A stretch of DNA of 64,000 bases from Thalassospira alkalitolerans (GCF_002115745.1 NZ_JFKB01000009.1:184492-248491), one strand, 5' to 3'. Numbered from the stretch's first letter, positions 20,795 to 30,675 are shown. The notes: generated from the sequence alone by a model not told the origin. Program-made: numbers and translations.

Positions 20795-23707
20795 ATGAAA
20801 CCTCAAGATATCGACACGATTCTCAACGAATCGAACGCAACCTACATCGCTGAACTTTATGCCCGATATCAGAACAGCCCGACTGCGGTTGATCCGAGCT
20901 GGGCAGAGTTTTTTGACGGGTTGCAAGACGACGCCGCCGATCTCCTTGCAGAAATGCAGGGGCCCAGCTGGCAGCCACGGGAAACCAAGGTTGTTGGCGG
21001 TATGGATGGCTATGATGTCTCTCAGGGTCACGCCGAACGCCCCGCCAATGGCGGGTATTCATCGGCTGCACCGTCGGCAAATCAGGCCGCAGTGGTTAAT
21101 TCCGATGCGACCCGGGCTGCCGCACATGATTCCATTCGCGCACTGATGCTGATCCGTTCGTTCCGTGTGCGCGGACATCTGGAAGCCAATCTTGATCCGC
21201 TTGGCATCGCACCGCGCGATCCGCATCCGGAACTTGATCCCAAAACTTACGGCTTTACCGAAGACGATCTGGACCGTCCGATTTTCATTGCCAATGTCCT
21301 TGGCCTTGAAACCGCGACCATCCGCCAGATCGTATCGCTGGCACGCAAAACTTATTGCGGGTCGATCGGTATCGAATTCATGCATATTCAGGAACCCGAA
21401 CAAAAATCCTGGATTCAGCAGCGAATCGAAAGCATCGGCAATCAGACGCAGTTTACCGCACGCGGCAAGGAAGCCATCCTTGAACGTCTGGTCGAAGCCG
21501 AAGGTTTTGAAAACTATCTCCACACCAAATATGTCGGCACCAAGCGTTTCGGCATTGATGGTGGCGAAGCCCTGATGCCGGCTCTTGAACAGATCCTCAA
21601 ACGTGGCAGCCAGCTTGGCATCCGCGAGGTTGTGTTCGGCATGCCGCACCGTGGCCGTTTGAACGTTCTCGCGAACGTTTTAAACAAACCGTTCCAGGCA
21701 ATCTTCTCGGAATTCATGGGCAATCCGTCCAAGCCGGAAGACGTGATGGGCTCGGGTGACGTTAAATATCACCTTGGCACATCGGCCGACCGCGAATTTG
21801 ACGGCAACATTGTCCACCTGTCACTGACTGCGAACCCATCCCACCTCGAAGCGGTTAACACCGTCGTTCTGGGCAAGGTCCGCGCCAAACAGTCACAGCG
21901 CAAAGACACCGCCCGCGAGCAGGTTATGGGTATCCTTCTGCACGGGGATGCGGCCTTTGCCGGTCAGGGCCTTGTCGCTGAAACCTTCGATCTGTCGCAC
22001 CTCAAGGGTTATCGTACCGGCGGTACGATCCACTTTGTGGTCAACAACCAGATCGGGTTCACGACCAAGCCGACCGACAGTCGTTCATCGCCGTATTGTT
22101 CGGATATTGCCAAAGTCGTTCAGGCACCGATCATCCATGTGAATGGTGATGATCCCGAAGCAGTGGTTCACGCCGCACGCATCGCGACCGAATTCCGTCA
22201 GGAATTCAAACAAGACGTCGTGATCGACATGTTCTGCTATCGCCGCTTTGGTCATAACGAAAGCGACGAACCGGCCTTCACCCAGCCAAAAATGTACGAT
22301 GTGATCGGTAAACATCCGACCACCAAGGACATTTATGCACAAAAGCTGATCAAGGAAGGCCTGCTGACCGAAGAACGCGTCAAGGAACTGGACAAGAAAT
22401 TCCAGAACCATCTTGATGACGAGTTCAAAGCTTCCGAAGCATACCGCCCGAACAAGGCGGACTGGCTCGAAGGCAAATGGTCAGGCATGGCGTCAAGCCA
22501 TGGCGAAGACGCGGACTGGATCGGTGAAACCGGTGTCGACAATGAACTTCTTGCAGACGTTGGCCGGGCTCTTTCAACCCCGCCCAGCGAATACGACATC
22601 AACAAAAAGATCCTTCGCCAGCTAAAAGCCAAGGCGAAGATGTTTGAAACCGGCGAAGGCATTGACTGGGCAACCGGTGAAGCACTCGCATTCGGCACCC
22701 TGATGTGCGAAGGCACTCCGGTTCGTTTGTCCGGTCAGGATTGCCAGCGTGGGACCTTCTCCCAACGTCATGCCATGCTGATCGATCAGACCAACGAGGC
22801 AAAATACACCCCGCTCAACAACATCCGAACCGGTCAGGCCGAAGCTGAGATTCTCAACTCGCCCCTGTCCGAAGCCGGTGTTCTGGGCTTTGAATACGGG
22901 ATCACTCTTGCTGAACCACACTCGCTGGTTCTGTGGGAAGCCCAATTCGGTGATTTTGCCAATGGCGCACAGGTCATCATTGACCAGTTCATCAGCTCGG
23001 GCGAAGCCAAATGGCTGCGTATGTCGGGTCTGGTGATGTTGTTGCCGCATGGATACGAAGGTCAGGGTCCGGAACATAGTTCCGCCCGTCTGGAACGGTA
23101 TCTGCAGCTTTGTGGTGAAAATAACATGCAGGTGGCCAACGTCACGACCCCTGCAAACTATTACCACATTCTGCGTCGCCAGATCCGTCGTTCGTTCCGT
23201 AAACCGCTGATCCTGATGACGCCGAAATCGCTTCTGCGTCACAAACAGGCTGTGTCCCCACTGGTCGAATTTGGCCCGGGGACCACATTCAAACCTGTGA
23301 TCAGTGAAACTGGCAAACTGACCGACGCGAAAAAAGTCAAACGCATCGTCCTGTCGGCTGGCAAGATCTACTACGACCTTGCAGCAGAACGCGAAAACCG
23401 TGGCATCGACGACGTTGCCCTGGTTCGCGTTGAACAGCTTTATCCGTGGCCGGCCAAGGAATTGGCAGAAGAATTTGCCAAATATCCGAACGCTGACGTG
23501 GTCTGGTGTCAGGAAGAACCCGAAAATATGGGTTCCTGGTATTTCGTCGATCGTCGTATCGAAGGCGTGCTGTCTGACGTCAAACACAAAACCAGCCGCC
23601 CGACCTATGTCGGTCGTGCCGCTGCCGCTTCGCCGGCAACCGGCCTGCTTAAGGCCCATCTGCGCGAACAGGCAGCCTTGGTTGATGCCGCACTAAGCGT
23701 AAAATGA
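20795..23707 (+). CDS. sucA: 2-oxoglutarate dehydrogenase E1 component
   Basis: Thiamine-diphosphate-dependent decarboxylase of the oxoglutarate dehydrogenase complex, 970 residues. The N-terminal E2-binding segment contains YIAELYARYQNSP and PSWAEFFDG. The body has GMPHRGRLNVLANV, the ThDP/Mg region (FVVNNQIGFTT and IIHVNGDDPEAV), YRRFGHNESDEP and the transketolase-like pyrimidine domain with SGQDCQRGTFSQRHA and LMLPHGYEGQGPEHSSAR-like text. Length (970) is in the family range. The ribosome site is weak, consistent with modest expression relative to the others. Confidence 0.98.
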   Translation: MKPQDIDTILNESNATYIAELYARYQNSPTAVDPSWAEFFDGLQDDAADLLAEMQGPSWQPRETKVVGGMDGYDVSQGHAERPANGGYSSAAPSANQAAVVNSDATRAAAHDSIRALMLIRSFRVRGHLEANLDPLGIAPRDPHPELDPKTYGFTEDDLDRPIFIANVLGLETATIRQIVSLARKTYCGSIGIEFMHIQEPEQKSWIQQRIESIGNQTQFTARGKEAILERLVEAEGFENYLHTKYVGTKRFGIDGGEALMPALEQILKRGSQLGIREVVFGMPHRGRLNVLANVLNKPFQAIFSEFMGNPSKPEDVMGSGDVKYHLGTSADREFDGNIVHLSLTANPSHLEAVNTVVLGKVRAKQSQRKDTAREQVMGILLHGDAAFAGQGLVAETFDLSHLKGYRTGGTIHFVVNNQIGFTTKPTDSRSSPYCSDIAKVVQAPIIHVNGDDPEAVVHAARIATEFRQEFKQDVVIDMFCYRRFGHNESDEPAFTQPKMYDVIGKHPTTKDIYAQKLIKEGLLTEERVKELDKKFQNHLDDEFKASEAYRPNKADWLEGKWSGMASSHGEDADWIGETGVDNELLADVGRALSTPPSEYDINKKILRQLKAKAKMFETGEGIDWATGEALAFGTLMCEGTPVRLSGQDCQRGTFSQRHAMLIDQTNEAKYTPLNNIRTGQAEAEILNSPLSEAGVLGFEYGITLAEPHSLVLWEAQFGDFANGAQVIIDQFISSGEAKWLRMSGLVMLLPHGYEGQGPEHSSARLERYLQLCGENNMQVANVTTPANYYHILRRQIRRSFRKPLILMTPKSLLRHKQAVSPLVEFGPGTTFKPVISETGKLTDAKKVKRIVLSAGKIYYDLAAERENRGIDDVALVRVEQLYPWPAKELAEEFAKYPNADVVWCQEEPENMGSWYFVDRRIEGVLSDVKHKTSRPTYVGRAAAASPATGLLKAHLREQAALVDAALSVK

Positions 23708-23712
23708 TTTTA

Positions 23713-23738
23713 CGGACGGGCGAGAAATCGCCCGTCCG
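23713..23738 (+). other. GAAA-tetraloop hairpin between sucA and sucB
   Basis: CGGACGGGCGA and TCGCCCGTCCG form a perfect 11-bp stem capped by GAAA, six bases after the sucA stop. The following bases are ACTGCGC, so it lacks the T tail of a terminator. It is likely a 3'-end stabiliser or processing site that sets E1:E2 ratios. Confidence 0.6.
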
Positions 23739-23811
23739 ACTGCGCACATTCAGAATTCATTCGCATTCAGACATACCCACACTGTCTGATTGAAAAACGG
23801 TCGAGGAAAAA

Positions 23812-25071
23812 ATGGCGACTGAAGTTAAAGTTCCCGCACTGGGCGAGTCTGTTACCGAAGCAACGATTGCAAAATGGTACAAAAAAGTCGGTGATGCTGT
23901 TGCTGCCGATGAACCAATTGTCGAACTCGAAACCGACAAAGTCACCGTCGAAGTCAACGCCCCGGTTTCCGGCGCGATTGCCGAGCTGATCGTTGCCGAA
24001 GGCGACGAAGTTGAAGTCGGCGCCCTGATCGCCATGATCACCGAAGGTGCCGCAGGCACGACTGCTGCTGCGGCTCCGGCCAAAGAAGAAGCCCCGGCAC
24101 CAAAAGCAGCAGCCACACCGGCGGCTGCTCCGGCCAAAGCTGCTCCGGCGGCGGCGACCACAGCCAATACCGATCATCCGTTGCCGCCTGCTGTGCGCAA
24201 ACTGGTCGAAGATAATAATCTTGATCCGGCCGCCATTCCGGCAACCGGCAAAGACGGCCGCCTGACCAAGGGCGACGTGATGGATTATCTTGCTGGTGGC
24301 AAACCGGCACCGCGTGCCGCTGCACCGGTTGCTGCGGCCCCGGCAGCGCCGAAACCAGAGCGCGACCTGCGCGACGGTGAAGAACGCGTCAAAATGTCCA
24401 AGCTGCGCCAGACCATCGCGCGCCGCCTGAAAGAAGCCCAGAACACTGCGGCCATGCTGACCACTTATAACGAAGTGGACATGACCAACCTTCTGGCATG
24501 CCGGAACAAATACAAAGACGGTTTCGAGAAAAAGCACGGTGTAAAGCTTGGCTTTATGTCGTTCTTTATCAAAGCGTGCACCACGGCCCTTAATGAATGG
24601 CCGGCAGTGAATGCTGAAATCGATGGCACCAGCTTCATCTACAAAAACTACTGCGATATCGGCGTTGCCGTTGGTACTCCGCAGGGTCTTGTGGTTCCGG
24701 TGATCCGTTCTGCCGAAAAGAAAAACTTTGCTGAACTCGAAAGCACCATTGTTGATTTCGGCAAACGTGCCCGTGACGGCAAACTTGGCATGGACGAAAT
24801 GACCGGCGGCTCCTTCACCATCTCGAACGGTGGTGTCTTTGGGTCGCTTCTGTCATCCCCGATCCTCAATGCGCCGCAGTCCGGTATCCTCGGCATGCAC
24901 AAAACCCAGATGCGCCCGGTCGCAATCGACGGCAAAGTCGAAATTCGTCCGATGATGTATCTGGCTCTGTCCTATGACCACCGTGTCATTGATGGCCGCG
25001 AAGCGGTTTCGTTCCTGGTACGCGTCAAGGAATGCATCGAGAACCCAGAACGCATTCTGCTCGACATCTGA
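23812..25071 (+). CDS. sucB: dihydrolipoyl succinyltransferase (2-oxoglutarate dehydrogenase E2)
   Basis: Core acyltransferase of the complex, 419 residues. A single lipoyl domain (residues 1-77) has the lipoylated lysine in [12 protein letters not shown]. An Ala/Pro-rich linker follows, then the peripheral-subunit binding domain ([17 protein letters not shown], about 123-160). A second Ala/Pro linker leads to the catalytic domain with [13 protein letters not shown] near the end, containing the active-site His and Asp. The repetitive linker explains the long alanine-rich frames on the opposite strand. Confidence 0.98.
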   Translation: MATEVKVPALGESVTEATIAKWYKKVGDAVAADEPIVELETDKVTVEVNAPVSGAIAELIVAEGDEVEVGALIAMITEGAAGTTAAAAPAKEEAPAPKAAATPAAAPAKAAPAAATTANTDHPLPPAVRKLVEDNNLDPAAIPATGKDGRLTKGDVMDYLAGGKPAPRAAAPVAAAPAAPKPERDLRDGEERVKMSKLRQTIARRLKEAQNTAAMLTTYNEVDMTNLLACRNKYKDGFEKKHGVKLGFMSFFIKACTTALNEWPAVNAEIDGTSFIYKNYCDIGVAVGTPQGLVVPVIRSAEKKNFAELESTIVDFGKRARDGKLGMDEMTGGSFTISNGGVFGSLLSSPILNAPQSGILGMHKTQMRPVAIDGKVEIRPMMYLALSYDHRVIDGREAVSFLVRVKECIENPERILLDI

Positions 25072-25095
25072 TCAGACAAAAGGATCACAGAACTC

Positions 25096-26502
25096 ATGAG
25101 TGAGAACTACGACGTTGTCGTGATCGGTGGCGGCCCTGGCGGTTATGTTTGCGCCATCCGCGCCGCACAGCTTGGTCTTAAGGTTGCCTGCGTTGAAAAA
25201 CGCGGCACCCTTGGCGGTACCTGCCTTAATGTCGGCTGCATTCCGTCCAAGGCATTGCTGCATTCCTCGCACCTGTTCGAGGAAGCCGAAAAACATTTTG
25301 ATACCCATGGCATCGAAGTCAGCAAACCCAAGGTCAATCTTGAAAAGATGATGGCCCGCAAGGACAAGGTTGTTGACAGTAATGTTAAGGGCATCGAATT
25401 CCTGTTCAAAAAGAACAAGGTAACCTATGTCAAAGGTGCTGGCGAAATCACGTCGGCAACCACGGTCAAGGTTGCCCTTCTTGATGGCGGCGAAGAAACC
25501 ATCACTGCCAAGAACATCGTGATCGCCACGGGTTCGGAAGTCACCCCATTGCCGGGTGTCGAGATCGACGAGAAAAACATCGTCTCCTCGACCGGTGGTC
25601 TGGTTCTTTCGAAAGTGCCGAAAAAGATGGTTGTCATCGGTGCCGGTGTTATCGGTCTGGAATTGGGTTCGGTTTGGCGTCGTCTTGGTGCCGAAGTCAC
25701 CGTGATCGAATTCCTGGATCGCATTCTGCCGGGTATGGATGGCGAACTGGTCAAACAGACCCAGCGCATCTTTGCCAAACAGGGGCTCAACTTCAAACTG
25801 GGCCATAAAGTTACCGGTGCAAAATCGACCAAGTCCGGCGTGACCCTGACGGTTGAACCGTCCAAAGGCGGCGATGCCGAGGAAATCAAGGCAGACGTCG
25901 TTCTGGTGGCCATCGGTCGTCGTCCGTTTGTCACCGGCCTTGGTCTTGACAAAGCGGGTGTCGAACTTGACGAACGCGGTCGGGTTAAAACCGACGAGCA
26001 CTTCCAGACCAACGTACAGGGCATCTTTGCCATCGGCGATGCAATCGTCGGTCCGATGCTGGCCCACAAAGCCGAAGAAGATGGCGTTGCCCTTGCTGAA
26101 ATGCTGGCTGGCGAAGCAGGCCATGTCGATTACGACAAGGTCCCGGGTGTTGTTTACACCTGGCCGGAAGTTGCATCTGTTGGCAAAACCGAAGAGCAGC
26201 TGAAGGAAGAAGGCGTTGACTATAAAGTTGGCAAATTCCCCTTCACCGCCAATGGTCGCGCCAAAGCAATGGAAAGCACCGAAGGCTTTGTCAAAATCCT
26301 TGAAGACAAGAAAACGCTCCGTGTTGTCGGCGCGCATATTGTCGGCCCGGCTGCTGGCGATCTGATTGCCGAAGTGGTTCTGGCGATGGAATACGGCGCA
26401 TCCGCCGAAGACATCGCACGCACCTGCCACGCCCATCCCTGCCTTGGCGAAGCTGTCAAGGAAGCGGCAATGGACGCGGACAAACGCGCAATCCACATGT
26501 AA
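25096..26502 (+). CDS. lpdA: dihydrolipoyl dehydrogenase (E3)
   Basis: FAD-dependent disulfide oxidoreductase regenerating lipoamide, 468 residues. It has the FAD motif [21 protein letters not shown], the redox pair in [16 protein letters not shown] (about residues 40-55), the NAD motif [16 protein letters not shown], the second FAD motif [17 protein letters not shown], and the C-terminal active-site HAHPCLGE. It lies 24 bases after sucB, completing the oxoglutarate dehydrogenase operon. Tandem terminators follow. Confidence 0.98.
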   Translation: MSENYDVVVIGGGPGGYVCAIRAAQLGLKVACVEKRGTLGGTCLNVGCIPSKALLHSSHLFEEAEKHFDTHGIEVSKPKVNLEKMMARKDKVVDSNVKGIEFLFKKNKVTYVKGAGEITSATTVKVALLDGGEETITAKNIVIATGSEVTPLPGVEIDEKNIVSSTGGLVLSKVPKKMVVIGAGVIGLELGSVWRRLGAEVTVIEFLDRILPGMDGELVKQTQRIFAKQGLNFKLGHKVTGAKSTKSGVTLTVEPSKGGDAEEIKADVVLVAIGRRPFVTGLGLDKAGVELDERGRVKTDEHFQTNVQGIFAIGDAIVGPMLAHKAEEDGVALAEMLAGEAGHVDYDKVPGVVYTWPEVASVGKTEEQLKEEGVDYKVGKFPFTANGRAKAMESTEGFVKILEDKKTLRVVGAHIVGPAAGDLIAEVVLAMEYGASAEDIARTCHAHPCLGEAVKEAAMDADKRAIHM

Positions 26503-26525
26503 TATTATCCGTCATCGGATAATCG

Positions 26526-26603
26526 AAACGGTCGTCCCGATGGGACGGCCGTTTTATTTTGTATGATGATTAAATAAGCCCTGCCAGATACGGGCTTATT
26601 TTG
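26526..26603 (+). terminator. tandem terminators after lpdA
   Basis: First hairpin: AAACGGTCGTCCC (26526-26538) with GGGACGGCCGTTT (26542-26554), one G-U wobble, followed by a T-rich tail. Second hairpin: AATAAGCCC (26573-26581) with GGGCTTATT (26592-26600), then TTG. The T-rich tails are identical in the two copies. Together they should strongly close the TCA operon. Confidence 0.88.
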
Positions 26604-26613
26604 TATGATGATT
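26554..26613 (+). repeat. 18-base direct repeat around the terminator tails
   Basis: TTATTTTGTATGATGATT occurs at 26554-26571 and again at 26596-26613, 42 bases apart. Each copy forms the tail of one of the two terminators. It is best explained as a local duplication that added the second terminator. Confidence 0.9.
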
Positions 26614-26640
26614 TAGAATTCCAGCCAGAGGATCGCATCA

Positions 26641-27087
26641 ATGACTTTATCGATCGGACTTGTTGCCCATGATCGCCGCAAACGTGAAATGGCCGACTGG
26701 CTGGCAACCCACAAGGCACAATTCGCCGGTAGCCGGATTTTTGCGACCGGCACCACCGGTCGCGTGCTTCAGGAACGCTTCCCCGATCTTGATATTGTCG
26801 CGCTTAAAAGCGGGCCTTTTGGCGGCGATCAGCAATTGGGTTCGATGATTGCCCATGGTGAATTACAGGCCATGTTCTTTTTCACCGATCCGATGACACC
26901 TCAACCCCATGACGTTGATGTCCGCGCCCTGATCCGGCTGGCCAATATGTATGAAGTGCCGATTGCGTGTAATCGCAGCACCGCAGACCTTTTGATCAGC
27001 AATCCAAAATTCGAAGAAATCTGCGAAGAATATCGCGGCCATTCCCCGGAACAGGTTTTTGCCGACTACCAAAACCGCAAACTCTGA
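26641..27087 (+). CDS. mgsA: methylglyoxal synthase
   Basis: Converts dihydroxyacetone phosphate to methylglyoxal and phosphate, a bypass that relieves sugar-phosphate excess or phosphate shortage. The 148-residue protein shows GLVAHDRRKREMADW, ATGTTGRVL, LKSGPFGGDQQLGSMI with the catalytic Asp, FFTDPMTPQPHDVDVRALIRLA and CNRSTADLLI, all hallmark segments. Length is typical. It stands after the lpdA terminators with its own AGAGGATCGCATCA leader. Confidence 0.96.
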   Translation: MTLSIGLVAHDRRKREMADWLATHKAQFAGSRIFATGTTGRVLQERFPDLDIVALKSGPFGGDQQLGSMIAHGELQAMFFFTDPMTPQPHDVDVRALIRLANMYEVPIACNRSTADLLISNPKFEEICEEYRGHSPEQVFADYQNRKL

Positions 27088-27171
27088 GGATCCGGTTATT
27101 TAGCCCCCTCAGCCCCCCATCGCCCGCCCCATTGGCTTTGACCGTCATCCTGACAAAACGGCGACCACCCC

Positions 27172-28098
27172 ATGCAACTTGCTTATGACCTGATCGCTGC
27201 CATCTTCCCGATCTTTGCCGCCATTCTTGTCGGTGCGGCGCTGAAACGCTATCTGATCACCGGGTCCGATATCTGGGCCGGAATTGATCGGCTAACATAT
27301 TACCTGTTGTTGCCGTCGCTTCTGATGGTGGAAATCTATCGGGCCGATTTCAGTTCCGGCCACGCGGGTACTGCGGTGACGATAACACTTGCCGCGACCC
27401 TTGGTCTGGCTGCCGCCCTGTTATTGCTGCGCCCTCTGATCACACGCAACACGCCGCTTTTCACATCCATCTTTCAGGGATCAGTACGTTACAACAGCTA
27501 TGTCTTGCTGGCCGTTGCCGATGCGCTTTATGGCAGCGATGGCTTGGCGCTGGCGATTGTCTTTGTTGCGATTATGGTGATTGTGACCAATATGCTCGGT
27601 GTTATCGTGCTCAATGCCTTTGCCGGGGGCACAGGCAGCTTTAAACGCATCCTGATGGGGCTTGCCAAAAACCCGATCATTATTGCTGCGGGGGCGGGTG
27701 CCATCCTGAATATCAGCAATATTCACGTGCCCCTGCCGATTGAAAATACCGCCGCCCTGTTTAAAACTGCGGCCTTGCCGCTCAGCCTGTTATCGGTCGG
27801 GGCCGGTCTTCGCTTTGTCCTTGATAAACAGGCGCTTGGTGCAATTGCACTGTCCACGTCCATCAAGCTGGCCGTGCTGCCGTTCATCACCGGCATTGCC
27901 CTGCATCTTGCCGGAATTGACGGTATGGTCCTGGCGATGGGTGTGCTTTACGCCGGAATGCCCTGCGCGGGGAATGCCTATATTCTGGCACGACAGCTCA
28001 AAGGTGACGCCGAAGCCATGGCCTCAATCGTCACTATCGAGACTCTCCTGTCCGCTTTCAGCGTCTCCGTCATCGCCGCTATACTGAGCATCAATTGA
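27172..28098 (+). CDS. AEC family transporter (auxin efflux carrier-like)
   Basis: A 308-residue membrane protein with about ten transmembrane segments in the two five-helix repeats of the AEC family. Conserved-looking features include the N-terminal IFPIFAAILVGAALKR, a mid-protein GLAKNPIIIAAGAGAILN, and GMPCAGNAYILARQL near residues 262-276. The substrate is probably a small organic acid or similar, but cannot be told. Its last 25 codons overlap, on the opposite strand, the 3' end of the RluA-like gene. No clear ribosome site precedes ATG 27172. Confidence 0.85.
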   Translation: MQLAYDLIAAIFPIFAAILVGAALKRYLITGSDIWAGIDRLTYYLLLPSLLMVEIYRADFSSGHAGTAVTITLAATLGLAAALLLLRPLITRNTPLFTSIFQGSVRYNSYVLLAVADALYGSDGLALAIVFVAIMVIVTNMLGVIVLNAFAGGTGSFKRILMGLAKNPIIIAAGAGAILNISNIHVPLPIENTAALFKTAALPLSLLSVGAGLRFVLDKQALGAIALSTSIKLAVLPFITGIALHLAGIDGMVLAMGVLYAGMPCAGNAYILARQLKGDAEAMASIVTIETLLSAFSVSVIAAILSIN

Positions 28099-28848
28099 CG
28101 CCGCATGCAGGGCAAAGTCCCCGTCATAGCCGCATGCCTCTAAACCCGGCCGCATTAATTCCGGCGGCGGAGCATCAACCACCACCGGATCACGATCTGC
28201 ATGGAATGGTATGATGATTTGCCGTGACAGCAACATCAAGGTCGGTGGTGCGCCAAAAATCGGCGCTTCATCGCCCCGACCATAGAACGGATCACCGATC
28301 ACCGGGTGCCCGATATGATCCAGATGCACACGCAGCTGATGCGTGCGCCCTGTATGCGGCGTTAAGGCCAGCCATGTGATATCGCCACCATCCGCATCCT
28401 TACCACGCCCCAGCACCTGATATTCGGTTTTCGATGGCTGCCCGTCTTCATGCACCAGCATGCGCCAGCCGCTTTTATCATTGGTCTTGCCAATCGGCGC
28501 ATCGATAAAGCCATGTTCGTCGGCCATCGCACCGCGCACCACTGCCCAATAGGTTTTGCTGATCAACTTTTCCGTAAACAGGCGAGTGATCTTTTTTGAT
28601 GATTTCGGATGACGGCACAGTAACAGGCATCCCGCCGTATCGCGATCCAACCGGTGTGCAAGTGTTGGCTCGGGCTGAATGCCAAACTTCAGGTCCGGCA
28701 AATAGGCATCGACGTGGAAATAGGTTTTTGGCCCGCCATGCGACGCCAATCCGGGCGGCTTGTTTAAAACGATGACGTTTGAATCGCGATGCAAAACATG
28801 GGCGATCAGGTCTTCGGCAATCGGATGGAGCATGAAACGGCCTTTCAT
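28024..28848 (-). CDS. RluA-family pseudouridine synthase
   Basis: A 274-residue RNA pseudouridine synthase. The catalytic aspartate is in HRLDRDTAGCLLL (near residues 70-82), preceded by VLNKPPGLASHGG and followed by KTYWAVVRG and LTPHTGRTHQLRVHLDHIGHPVIGDPFYG. No S4 domain is visible, so it resembles RluA or TruC-type short enzymes. The last 25 residues form a Ser/Asp/Glu-rich acidic tail encoded opposite the AEC gene's 3' end. ATG 28833 (after AAAGG) is an alternative start, five codons shorter. The target base is unknown. Confidence 0.88.
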   Translation of the reverse strand: MKGRFMLHPIAEDLIAHVLHRDSNVIVLNKPPGLASHGGPKTYFHVDAYLPDLKFGIQPEPTLAHRLDRDTAGCLLLCRHPKSSKKITRLFTEKLISKTYWAVVRGAMADEHGFIDAPIGKTNDKSGWRMLVHEDGQPSKTEYQVLGRGKDADGGDITWLALTPHTGRTHQLRVHLDHIGHPVIGDPFYGRGDEAPIFGAPPTLMLLSRQIIIPFHADRDPVVVDAPPPELMRPGLEACGYDGDFALHAASIDAQYSGDDGDAESGQESLDSDD

Positions 28849-28999
28849 TGTTGGGCCTGCTTTACCCTAAAGCCCGCCGCATCGCAATGCGTGACGGGGC
28901 CTGCACATGAAAACACAGAACCCCAGCCTAACCAACATACGAACCTTGTTTGTCGCCATCACGACCCCGGCAAGGATCAACAACCCAAATCCCAATGTA

Positions 29000-29038
29000 A
29001 AAAGGCCCCTGACATCAACACGATGTCAGGGGCCTTTT
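29000..29038 (-). terminator. strong terminator of the rluE-rlmJ unit
   Basis: A perfect 17-bp stem (AAAAGGCCCCTGACATC with its complement) has a five-base loop AACAC. Read on the minus strand it is followed by TTTTT and lies about 27 bases after the rlmJ stop. The T-rich opposite side would also work for plus-strand transcription. Confidence 0.93.
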
Positions 29039-29064
29039 GTTTTACGACAGGCTTTCGGCGCCAG

Positions 29065-29952
29065 TTACTGCGACGGTACGAGCCACTGAGTCCGATGCGT
29101 TGCCGGGCCGGGCAGTTTCACCGCATCACACAACCATTGGCCGATTTCATCAAATTGTTGATCGAACCCGTATGGCGGATTGATGATCAACAACCCGGTG
29201 CCGCGCATGCGCCCTTTGGCACCGCCCTGATTGGTCGACAGTTCCGCGCACAGCACGCCGCCCTTGGCCTTGATCTGGGTAAAGTTTTCGCGCAATTCAG
29301 CATCAAACCCCGCCTCAAGGATCGGATACCACAGCATGAACATGCCATTTTCCCAGCGTTCCCAAGCACGCTTGATTGAACTTGCCGCTTTTTGGTAATC
29401 CTGTTTGACGTCATAACTTGGATCCATCAGGACAAGCCCGCGACGAATGGCGGGCGGCATCATACCAACCAACCCTTCGTAACCATCACGTTTATGCAGG
29501 TGAATACGCGGGTCGCGTTCAACACTGTATTCCAGCAAATCATATTCACGCGGATGCAATTCCATCAGGATCATTTCATCATGATCGCGCAAAACTTCGC
29601 GCATGATAAAGGGCGATCCGGGATAAAACGGGCCGGTTAGATTATCATCTTCAAACACGCCATAATCCCGCCCCTTGGCGATTGGATCAAAGGCTGCGAT
29701 CTGATCAAGGAAAGGCTGCATTTGTTTGGGTGGATTGGCTTTTTGCTGCACCGCTGCGATGCCGTTTTTCCATTCGCCGGTCTTGGCCGATTGCTTGCTG
29801 CCAAGATCGTACCATCCTGATCCGGCATGGGTATCGATCACACAAAATGGTTTTTCCTTTGTGCACAGATAATCAAGGATGATCCGCATGGCAGCATGCT
29901 TGTGAACATCAGCAAAATTACCTGCGTGAAAGCCGTGCAAATAGCTCAGCAT
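29065..29952 (-). CDS. rlmJ: 23S rRNA (adenine(2030)-N6)-methyltransferase RlmJ
   Basis: A 295-residue Rossmann-fold methyltransferase. The N-terminal MLSYLHGFHAGNFADVHKHA is diagnostic of RlmJ, followed by the SAM motif IDTHAGSGWYDL (near residues 39-50) and the catalytic DPSY (in LVLMDPSYDVKQDY, near 176), equivalent to DPPY/NPPY of N6-adenine methyltransferases. E. coli RlmJ modifies A2030 of 23S rRNA. It starts six bases downstream of the RluE-like gene, so the two form one operon. Confidence 0.95.
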   Translation of the reverse strand: MLSYLHGFHAGNFADVHKHAAMRIILDYLCTKEKPFCVIDTHAGSGWYDLGSKQSAKTGEWKNGIAAVQQKANPPKQMQPFLDQIAAFDPIAKGRDYGVFEDDNLTGPFYPGSPFIMREVLRDHDEMILMELHPREYDLLEYSVERDPRIHLHKRDGYEGLVGMMPPAIRRGLVLMDPSYDVKQDYQKAASSIKRAWERWENGMFMLWYPILEAGFDAELRENFTQIKAKGGVLCAELSTNQGGAKGRMRGTGLLIINPPYGFDQQFDEIGQWLCDAVKLPGPATHRTQWLVPSQ

Positions 29953-29958
29953 TTGCCT

Positions 29959-30675
29959 TTATCCTTTTGGTGTGCGCGGCTTGCCACCGCGCGGCTGTTT
30001 ATATTTGCGTGATTTTTGTAGCTGCGCAGGCCGCACGACATTATCACCGTTTCCCGGTTTTCGGTCCTGGGGTTTGCGATCCTGTACTTTGCGCAACGGC
30101 GTGATGCGCAGCGGGCCCGGTTCCGGGGCAGAAACCTCAATCGCGCGCCAATTACCCGGCACCAAATCATCAAGCGTCCAATCCCCAATAGAATAGCGGA
30201 TCAACCGCAAGGTCGGAAACCCCACCGCCGCCGTCATGCGCCGAACTTGCCGATTGCGGCCTTCGGTGATGCTAAGTTCAATCCAGCTTGTCGGGACGGA
30301 TTTGCGAAACCGCACCGGGGGATCGCGTGGCCACAGATTTTCCGGTTCGTCCATCAGACGCACCTTCGCCGGGCGGGTCATATCGTCTTTCAGCTCAACC
30401 CCATTGCGAAGGGCGTCCAAGGCTGCATCCGTCGGTTCGCCTTCGACCTGAACCCAATAGGTTTTCGGTTTTTTGAATTTCGGATGGGCGATCTCGGCAT
30501 TAAGCGGCCCGTTATCGGTCAGCAGCAGTAATCCTTCGCTGTCACGGTCCAAACGCCCGGCGGCATAGACGCCGGGCTGATTGATATAATCAGCCAAAGT
30601 CGCCCGACCGTTTTCACGATCGGTAAACTGAGTCAAAACGCCATACGGCTTATTAAAAAGGATCAGCTGCACCAT
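29959..30675 (-). CDS. rluE: RsuA/RluE-family pseudouridine synthase
   Basis: A 238-residue pseudouridine synthase of the RsuA/RluB/E/F group. Seen motifs are [12 protein letters not shown] (residues about 5-16), the catalytic [17 protein letters not shown] (near 41-57), KTYWVQVEG, and [25 protein letters not shown]. There is no N-terminal S4 domain, as in RluE. The tail is basic ([15 protein letters not shown]), suiting RNA binding. The start at 30675 ([12 protein letters not shown]) was preferred to 30735, which would overlap the SIMPL gene. RluE in E. coli makes pseudouridine at 23S position 2457. Confidence 0.9.
   Translation of the reverse strand: MVQLILFNKPYGVLTQFTDRENGRATLADYINQPGVYAAGRLDRDSEGLLLLTDNGPLNAEIAHPKFKKPKTYWVQVEGEPTDAALDALRNGVELKDDMTRPAKVRLMDEPENLWPRDPPVRFRKSVPTSWIELSITEGRNRQVRRMTAAVGFPTLRLIRYSIGDWTLDDLVPGNWRAIEVSAPEPGPLRITPLRKVQDRKPQDRKPGNGDNVVRPAQLQKSRKYKQPRGGKPRTPKG

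Noticed and set aside
22622..23659. 345-codon open frame antisense to sucA
   Set aside because: Antisense shadow of a strongly conserved gene.
25072..26496. 474-codon open frame antisense to lpdA
   Set aside because: It mirrors lpdA in the complementary frame, has no family resemblance, no ribosome site and unusual Phe/Asn/Asp-rich composition.
26554..26613. CRISPR-like repeat
   Set aside because: Only two copies, with the spacer occupied by a terminator stem.
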